DNA of 10,093 bases from positions 1 through 10,093 of the forward strand of contig CALGOZ010000040.1 of assembly GCA_937960785.1 (NCBI GenBank), in the 5' to 3' direction. Each line of letters starts with the position of its first letter. The stretch's first letter is position 1. Shown piece after piece: positions 6,052-10,093 of this stretch. This DNA is from an uncultured Pseudogracilibacillus sp. Its GTDB lineage: Bacteria; Bacillota; Bacilli; Bacillales; Amphibacillaceae. The notes beneath the pieces were generated by a model. That model was given only the letters and a program-made list of their open reading frames with translations. It was not told the origin of the DNA and did no database searches. Position numbers and translations under genes: made by a program.

Positions 6052-6365
6052 GGCGGGGTTCTTTATAAAGTTGTTCCTTCCAAAAAATGTGCAACTTTTA
6101 TCTATATTTAAGATGATTTTTCGAATTTATAATAAACTTTGACCCTATTACTAGTTAGAAACGTTTTTTAATCTTAAAAATTAATACAGATTCCAAGTCA
6201 GTATAAATCAAAAAGACACTTAGAAGCTCTGCCTTTTAGGTGTCTTTTTTTATTTGAATACATCTTTTTGTTAATTACTTTTTAAAGCTTGCATATAAAT
6301 GTATGGACAAGATTTAAAATTTGATGAAAGGTCTTCTTTTATAAAAAGCGGAGGGAGCGGTTGCA
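6052..6365. other. Intergenic region between acetoacetate-CoA ligase and ykvI
   Basis: No gene is seen. It contains the strong terminator at 6210-6251 and then about 110 AT-rich bases that must hold the ykvI promoter. TTGTTA at 6268-6273 and TATAAA at 6294-6299 are present but 20 bases apart, so no promoter is called with confidence. Confidence 0.5.
6210..6251 (+). terminator. Strong intrinsic terminator after acetoacetate-CoA ligase
   Basis: A 17-bp stem pairs 6210-6226 (AAAAAGACACTTAGAAG) with 6233-6249, including two G-T wobbles, around a 6-base loop. It ends in seven T residues (6245-6251). It lies about 160 bases beyond the stop codon and separates the ligase from ykvI. The A-rich left arm could also make it work on the other strand. 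Confidence 0.85.
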
Positions 6366-7424
6366 ATGCGGGAAAGTTTACGGATTGCGGGAGCATATAT
6401 TGGTGTCGTTGTCGGAGCGGGTTTTGCATCGGGCCAGGAAGTGTTGCAATTTTTTACGAGTTTTAGTTGGTATGGTTTTTTAGGGGTAGTAGTTGCGATG
6501 GTTCTGTTTATGTTTTTGGGTGCGCAAATTTTACAAATTGGTTCGCAGCTCCAGACGCAGTCTCATGAGCAATTTTTTTATCATTTATATGGGAAAGTGT
6601 TGGGCCGAATTGTCGATATCATTATTGTGTTTTTCTTGTTTGGAGTTACGACGGTGATGATTGCGGGAAGTGGGGCACTTTTTGAGCAGCAGTTCGGGAT
6701 GTCGTCAGTTATGGGGTCGTTTTTATTTACGATTTTAATAGTTGTGACGTTGTTTTTAAATGTAAGGGATCTTATTTCAGTAATTAGTAGTGTGACACCT
6801 TTTTTAATGGGATTAATTTTGCTTATTACGGTTTATGCGTTAATGACGTCGGATTTAAATAGTGGAATGTTAGAGCGTTCACTCGAAATGTATACACCGG
6901 TTGTGCCTAGTTGGTTATTAGGGGCGATCCTTTATGTAACTTTTAATATAGCGGCAGCGGTAGCAGTTATTGCCATTATTGGTGGGACAACAGAGAGATT
7001 GGAAGTAGCTCGTTGGGGTGGTGTTTTCGGTGGGATTGGCTTAGGAGTATTGCTTCTTTTAATTCATGTGGCGATCTTTTTGAATTTAGATAAGCTTGCG
7101 GGAGTGGCGCTGCCAACATTGTTTTTGGCAAGTACTATTTCTCCGGTTGTTGGATTATTAATGGCGATTGCGCTTCTCGGGATGGTGTTTAATACAGGCG
7201 TTGGAATGGTGTATGCCTTTGCGGCGCGTTTTGTCCGTTCGGAGACGCGGGGTTTTTATGCCTTGTGTATCTTTGTAAGTGCGGTAGCTTTTGTAACTAG
7301 TCTCGTCGGTTTTACGGAGCTCGTAAGGACAGTGTATCCATTGACAGGTTTTGTTGGGATGTTGTTGATTTTGGCCTTGTTTTTTGCTTACTTCCGTCGG
7401 CGATTTATAAAGGGTGATGGCTAA
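6366..7424 (+). CDS. ykvI: YkvI-family multi-spanning membrane protein
   Basis: The product is 352 residues, about the size of B. subtilis YkvI, and starts at an ATG with GGAGGG (6350-6355) 10 bases upstream. It begins with RIAGAYIGVVVGAGFASGQE (6-25), the signature of the YkvI group, a glycine-rich first helix that resembles the unwound first helix of APC/LeuT-fold transporters. About ten further hydrophobic segments follow, near 36-58, 81-103, 116-133, 138-160, 183-206, 217-241, 250-287 (probably two), 298-316 and 324-343. The C-terminus is short and basic (RRRFIKGDG). It should sit in the cytoplasmic membrane as a putative transporter. No substrate is established for the family to my knowledge and the neighbours give no clue. 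It is a single-gene unit, convergent with the chemoreceptor gene. Confidence 0.85.
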   Translation: MRESLRIAGAYIGVVVGAGFASGQEVLQFFTSFSWYGFLGVVVAMVLFMFLGAQILQIGSQLQTQSHEQFFYHLYGKVLGRIVDIIIVFFLFGVTTVMIAGSGALFEQQFGMSSVMGSFLFTILIVVTLFLNVRDLISVISSVTPFLMGLILLITVYALMTSDLNSGMLERSLEMYTPVVPSWLLGAILYVTFNIAAAVAVIAIIGGTTERLEVARWGGVFGGIGLGVLLLLIHVAIFLNLDKLAGVALPTLFLASTISPVVGLLMAIALLGMVFNTGVGMVYAFAARFVRSETRGFYALCIFVSAVAFVTSLVGFTELVRTVYPLTGFVGMLLILALFFAYFRRRFIKGDG

Positions 7425-7617
7425 CTATCTAAGGGTCTAGTTTTTTCCTTTGGGTTTTCGTAATTTTATGAAACTTTAATAAGAAGTTTTACTATCTTGC
7501 ATGCGTAGAGGGAAAATATGGGGAAACCTTCCAACTTATTTAGAGTCTTGTTTTTGGAAAGTTTTAAGCAACATACTTTAAATATATACTTATTGGATTT
7601 GTAGCCTCATCCCAATT

Positions 7618-7665
7618 AAAAATAAAAAACGCGCAAGACCCAAAAGTTGAAATCCTGCGCATTTT
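7618..7665 (-). terminator. Intrinsic terminator of the chemoreceptor gene
   Basis: On the minus strand AAAATGCGCAGGA (complement of 7653-7665) pairs with TCTTGCGCGTTTT (complement of 7626-7638) over 13 positions including two wobbles, with a 14-base loop. It is followed by TTTTTTATTTTTAATT. It begins 8 bases past the stop codon. It may partly stop the convergent ykvI transcript too, since no other clear terminator follows ykvI. Confidence 0.85.
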
Positions 7666-7673
7666 AAAAGTAG

Positions 7674-9425
7674 TTATTTTAGTTTAAATTGCTCGACTAA
7701 TGCTTGTAAATCTTCGGCTAAATGGGCGAGTTCATCAGAGCTTCCAGAAACTTCTTGCATCGATGCATTAGCTTGTTCAATCGCAGCGGTTGACTCTTCA
7801 ATTCCTGCGGCTGCTTCTTCAGAGACAGCGGCGATATTTTCAATTGAATTACTCATGTCGGAACTATTTTCGACGACTGTTGCTAAATTCGTGCTCATAT
7901 TCGCAATATTATCCGCCATTTCGGAAACAGCTTCGCTAATTTTACTAAAGGTTTCCTCAGTCGTATTGATATGTGTTGTTCCTTGTTCGACTTCTTTATA
8001 TCCGTCGCGCAATGACTCAGCGACAGTGCTTGCTTCATTTTGAATTCGAGCGACGATCTCTGTAATATCAGTTACAGAATTAGATGCTTCTTCTGCTAGC
8101 TTCCGTACTTCATCAGCTACGACGGAAAAGCCTTGACCATGTTCGCCAGCGCGGGCAGCTTCAATTGCTGCGTTTAGCGCAATTAAGTTTGTCTGCTCTG
8201 AAATATCGTGGATAACTGATACAAGTTCTGAAATAGCTTGCGAATGCTCATCTAAACCTTCGACTTTGCTTACTGCATCTTGGACAATTTCATCGATTGT
8301 CTGCATTTGTTTCGTCGATGTTGTCATCAGTTCTTGACCTTGGGCAGTCATTTGTAAAACATTATCAGAATGGCTACGGATGTGGTCGCCGTTTTCGTTC
8401 GTTTCTTCAATTAAGGAAACGAAGTTGTTCATTACTCCAGATGCTTCCTCGGTATCATGTGCTTGTGCTTCGGCACCTGAGGCTAATTCTTCCATCGTGG
8501 CAGTCATTTGCTCGGTACCTTTACTTACTTCATAAGCAGCTTGATTCAGTTCTTCGCTTCGGCTTGATATAGTCTCTGTTGCTGTAGTTAATCGTTGCAC
8601 AATCGTTGTTAAACCAGTCTGCATTTGATTTACTGCTGTTGCGAGGTGTCCGAACTCATCTTTTGTTTTTACTTCTAGTGGCTCTTCGCTTAAATCTCCT
8701 TCTGCAATACGTCCCATACGGTTCGTCATCAGTTGCAATGTATTTGCCATACGAGAAGAGAAAATCCATATAATAATAATTCCGATTACTAACGTCGCAC
8801 CAATTACGTACATAATCGCTTGGAGGATATGTTTTGCTTCGCTATTAAAATCAATCATATATGTACTAGCAATGACGACCCAATCCCAAGCTGGAAAAGC
8901 TTTCGAGTAAGTTACTTTTTCTTCTATCCGATCTTGATCGTTCGGAAGTGGATAGGGATAATATGTAATACCTCCACCGTCTAGTCCAGCTTTAATATAT
9001 TCTTGAGCGTAGTAATTTCCGTTTACATCTTCCCGGTCCCACGTATTTTCTCCTTCAATCGTTGGATGAGCTTGCAAATTTCCTTTGCTGTCGTTAATAA
9101 ACATATAGCCATGCTCTCCAAGGTCGATTAGCGGATTAATTGGGCGTGTGCCATCGGGTTGTTTTTCCCCTAAAATTGACACTTTAACCATTTCTTGCGC
9201 TTCCTCTAGACTAATGTTTCCCTTTTCTACTTCATTGTTCAATTGTTCCATCATTTCTAAGGTAAGTTCTACATTTGATTCTAAACGTTTGATTCCAGAT
9301 TGTTCTAAGGCTTTTTTAGAAGTCGTGTAGCTGAAAGTACCTAAGATGAGGATAGGGATGGTCAAAATTAACAAGGCTACAGCAATTAATTTTGATCGAA
9401 TCGTTTTAAATTGAAAAAACTTCAT
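7674..9425 (-). CDS. Methyl-accepting chemotaxis protein with a single Cache sensor
   Basis: The product is 583 residues and starts at an ATG with AGGAGAG (complement of 9435-9441) 9 bases upstream. It is an inner-membrane receptor that controls CheA. Domains in order: membrane helix 13-32; extracellular single Cache domain about 35-195, marked by GYMFINDSKGNLQAHP (106-121), the D-x-x-G pair at 132-135 and GGGITYYPYP (150-159), fitting the sCache_2 group; membrane helix 203-222; HAMP about 223-276; cytoplasmic signalling coiled coil 280-580, with the conserved tip near 407-445 (QTNLIALNAAIEAARAGEHG at 411-430). Related sCache_2 receptors often bind small carboxylates; the ligand here is unknown. 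There is no C-terminal CheR-docking pentapeptide (it ends QFKLK), and no chemotaxis or flagellar gene is nearby, so it is a scattered receptor gene with its own promoter and terminator. Confidence 0.95.
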   Translation of the reverse strand: MKFFQFKTIRSKLIAVALLILTIPILILGTFSYTTSKKALEQSGIKRLESNVELTLEMMEQLNNEVEKGNISLEEAQEMVKVSILGEKQPDGTRPINPLIDLGEHGYMFINDSKGNLQAHPTIEGENTWDREDVNGNYYAQEYIKAGLDGGGITYYPYPLPNDQDRIEEKVTYSKAFPAWDWVVIASTYMIDFNSEAKHILQAIMYVIGATLVIGIIIIWIFSSRMANTLQLMTNRMGRIAEGDLSEEPLEVKTKDEFGHLATAVNQMQTGLTTIVQRLTTATETISSRSEELNQAAYEVSKGTEQMTATMEELASGAEAQAHDTEEASGVMNNFVSLIEETNENGDHIRSHSDNVLQMTAQGQELMTTSTKQMQTIDEIVQDAVSKVEGLDEHSQAISELVSVIHDISEQTNLIALNAAIEAARAGEHGQGFSVVADEVRKLAEEASNSVTDITEIVARIQNEASTVAESLRDGYKEVEQGTTHINTTEETFSKISEAVSEMADNIANMSTNLATVVENSSDMSNSIENIAAVSEEAAAGIEESTAAIEQANASMQEVSGSSDELAHLAEDLQALVEQFKLK

Positions 9426-9525
9426 GATGTCAATCTCTCCTGATGATAAATTTTTCCCTTAACATATAAGAATGCGGGATGTAAATGTACCACATAAGTA
9501 ATAGTTCTAATCTCCCATAATTTGT

Positions 9526-9555
9526 ATTATAGCATACAATTAATTCCTTATCCAA
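9526..9555 (-). promoter_or_regulatory. Sigma-A type promoter of the chemoreceptor gene
   Basis: On the minus strand TTGGAT (9550-9555) is separated by 18 bases from TATAAT (9526-9531), which is preceded by TGC, an extended -10. The leader would be about 95 bases. I do not see a sigma-D motif (TAAA, then GCCGATAT), the usual class for motility genes. Confidence 0.65.
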
Positions 9556-9613
9556 GCGGACGATTTATTTTACTTTCAATAAAACTTAAATCGACTCAAA
9601 TGAAAAAGATAAA

Positions 9614-9643
9614 TTGAAAAAGGGAAGTGAAATATAATATAAT
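9614..9643 (+). promoter_or_regulatory. Sigma-A promoter of the short right-end gene
   Basis: TTGAAA (9614-9619) is followed by an 18-base spacer and TATAAT (9638-9643). A second overlapping TATAAT lies at 9633-9638 and an extended TGGTAAAAT at 9645-9653. The leader to the TTG start at 9676 is about 25 bases. It diverges from the chemoreceptor promoter about 60 bases away. Confidence 0.6.
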
Positions 9644-9675
9644 GTGGTAAAATTTAAGCACTTGAGGTGTCTAAA

Positions 9676-9786
9676 TTGAAAGCCTTTCGCGATCCTTTTG
9701 AGAAAGTAAAAAGACTAAAGCAAGACTTGTATCAGAAGTACGACTTGTCTTTTGCGATCCAATTCCATGAAAAATATATTTATTAA
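9676..9786 (+). CDS. Small 36-residue protein, possibly the front part of a frameshifted gene
   Basis: A TTG start at 9676 is preceded by GAGGTG (9664-9669) at 6-base spacing, behind a good promoter. The frame gives 36 residues, beginning MKAFRDPFEKVKRLKQ and ending FHEKYIY. It is charged and probably helical, without signal peptide or known motif. I do not recognise it. Immediately downstream, in the -1 frame, is an 18-codon stretch (9795-9851) that also looks like coding sequence but lacks an RBS, and then an intrinsic terminator. The -1 frame is open from 9771, so one lost base in the GAAAAAT run at 9769-9775 would join both parts into a protein of about 58 residues. The small gene could be intact, decayed or frameshifted. 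Confidence 0.55.
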   Translation: MKAFRDPFEKVKRLKQDLYQKYDLSFAIQFHEKYIY

Positions 9787-9851
9787 AACTTATCATGAAA
9801 GAAGGCCGAACTAAACTAGGATTACCAAAAGGATGGACTGAAATCTTCTAA
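9771..9851 (+). pseudogene. Possible detached C-terminal part of the short gene
   Basis: In the frame one base back from the 36-codon gene, the sequence is open from 9771 and reads KIYLLKLI, then MKEGRTKLGLPKGWTEIF, to a TAA at 9849-9851. The ATG at 9795 has no ribosome binding site, so independent translation is unlikely. The stop codon falls in the loop of the terminator hairpin, as expected for a compact gene end. The annotation as a remnant is inference from the matching layout. Confidence 0.4.
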
Positions 9852-9873
9852 CTGAGAGTTCAGTTCATTTTTT
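9833..9873 (+). terminator. Intrinsic terminator of the short right-end gene
   Basis: ATGGACTGAA (9833-9842) pairs with TTCAGTTCAT (9859-9868) over 10 bp with one G-T wobble and a 16-base loop, followed by TTTTTT (9868-9873). It overlaps the end of the -1 frame segment and closes the unit begun at 9614. Confidence 0.8.
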
Positions 9874-9890
9874 ATTAGGTACTTTTGCTT

Positions 9891-9946
9891 AATCTATCCT
9901 AGTAGCAGTTTTCGAAATCCTTTGTTATGTATAGGATAAGATTTTT
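9891..9946 (+). other. Second hairpin downstream of the short gene
   Basis: AATC plus TATCCTA (9891-9901) pairs with TAGGATA, a bulged A, and GATT (9932-9943) to give an 11-bp stem with a 30-base loop. A short T-run follows. The loop contains the self-complementary TTTCGAAA. It could be a back-up terminator or an RNA element, but the long loop makes it weak. Confidence 0.3.
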
Positions 9947-10048
9947 GTTTCAATTGAAATCGGGTGGACATTTTACTTTATGTGTATGGGACTATCCCGC
10001 ATCCCTATATGGGTTACGTATTGTTAGAAAGGTTGGGAGCAAAATCGT

Positions 10049-10093
10049 GTGAGTCTTTTCCGCAAGACAGCTCCAGCGGAAAGTTTGAGCGCA
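10049..10093. repeat. Left end of a possible dispersed intergenic repeat (cut by the window edge)
   Basis: The last 45 bases are clearly richer in G and C than the AT-rich DNA before them, and no reading frame with a start is seen. TTTCCGC (10057-10063) and GCGGAAA (10076-10082) form a perfect 7-bp hairpin with a 12-base loop. From memory, Bacillus-type genomes carry many intergenic repeats with similar words (CCAGCGGAAA, GAGCGCA), but I cannot compare copies here because only one is in view. Confidence 0.4.

Noticed and set aside
8297..8572. 91-codon plus-strand frame inside the chemoreceptor gene
   Set aside because: It is antisense to highly conserved signalling-domain codons, with no promoter or RBS.
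9472..10002. ATGCGGGAT (9472-9480) and ATCCCGCAT (9994-10002) as ends of a mobile element
   Set aside because: Only 9 bp match, the flanks differ, there is no target duplication, and no transposase lies between them.

Overview
The window looks like chromosomal DNA of a low-GC Gram-positive spore-former of the Bacillaceae. The grounds are the AT-rich intergenic DNA, strong GGAGG-type ribosome binding sites, TTG starts, and protein families typical of Bacillus-like genomes (DarA/YaaQ, YkvI, Cache-HAMP chemoreceptor, small lipoproteins). The species cannot be named from the sequence. There are no rRNA, tRNA, CRISPR, phage or transposase genes. A repeat-like GC-richer segment begins at the right edge.

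Layout, left to right. (1) Positions 1-177 hold the possible 3' end of an unrecognised gene. (2) Positions 567-947 (minus) encode a small lipoprotein of unknown function, with a near-consensus sigma-A promoter and its own terminator. (3) After a long gap, 1608-1931 (plus) encodes a DarA/PstA-type cyclic-di-AMP receptor standing alone rather than in the usual tmk-holB cluster. (4) After another gap, 2502-3713 (plus) encodes a one-chain XRE-family DNA-binding plus ImmA/IrrE-type zinc metallopeptidase, most likely starting at a TTG. (5) Positions 4057-6051 (plus) encode acetoacetate-CoA ligase, behind a promoter overlapped by a possible CcpA (cre) site. (6) Positions 6366-7424 (plus) encode a YkvI-family membrane protein. 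(7) Positions 7674-9425 (minus) encode a methyl-accepting chemotaxis protein with a single Cache sensor domain, convergent with ykvI. (8) Positions 9676-9851 (plus) hold a short gene with a good promoter, RBS and terminator. Its reading frame appears split into 36 and 18 codons, so it may be frameshifted.

How the genes fit together: almost every gene seems to be its own transcription unit. Five intrinsic terminators are visible and most genes are separated by 250-660 bases of AT-rich DNA. No multi-gene operon or defence island is evident. The shared theme is at most sensing and stress signalling (c-di-AMP receptor, XRE-IrrE regulator, chemoreceptor) plus carbon salvage (acetoacetate activation). 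That theme is my inference and not proof of a shared system. The best leads are the orphan DarA paralogue, the orphan XRE-peptidase, the split small gene at the right end, the possible cre control of acetoacetate activation, and the repeat-like end segment.
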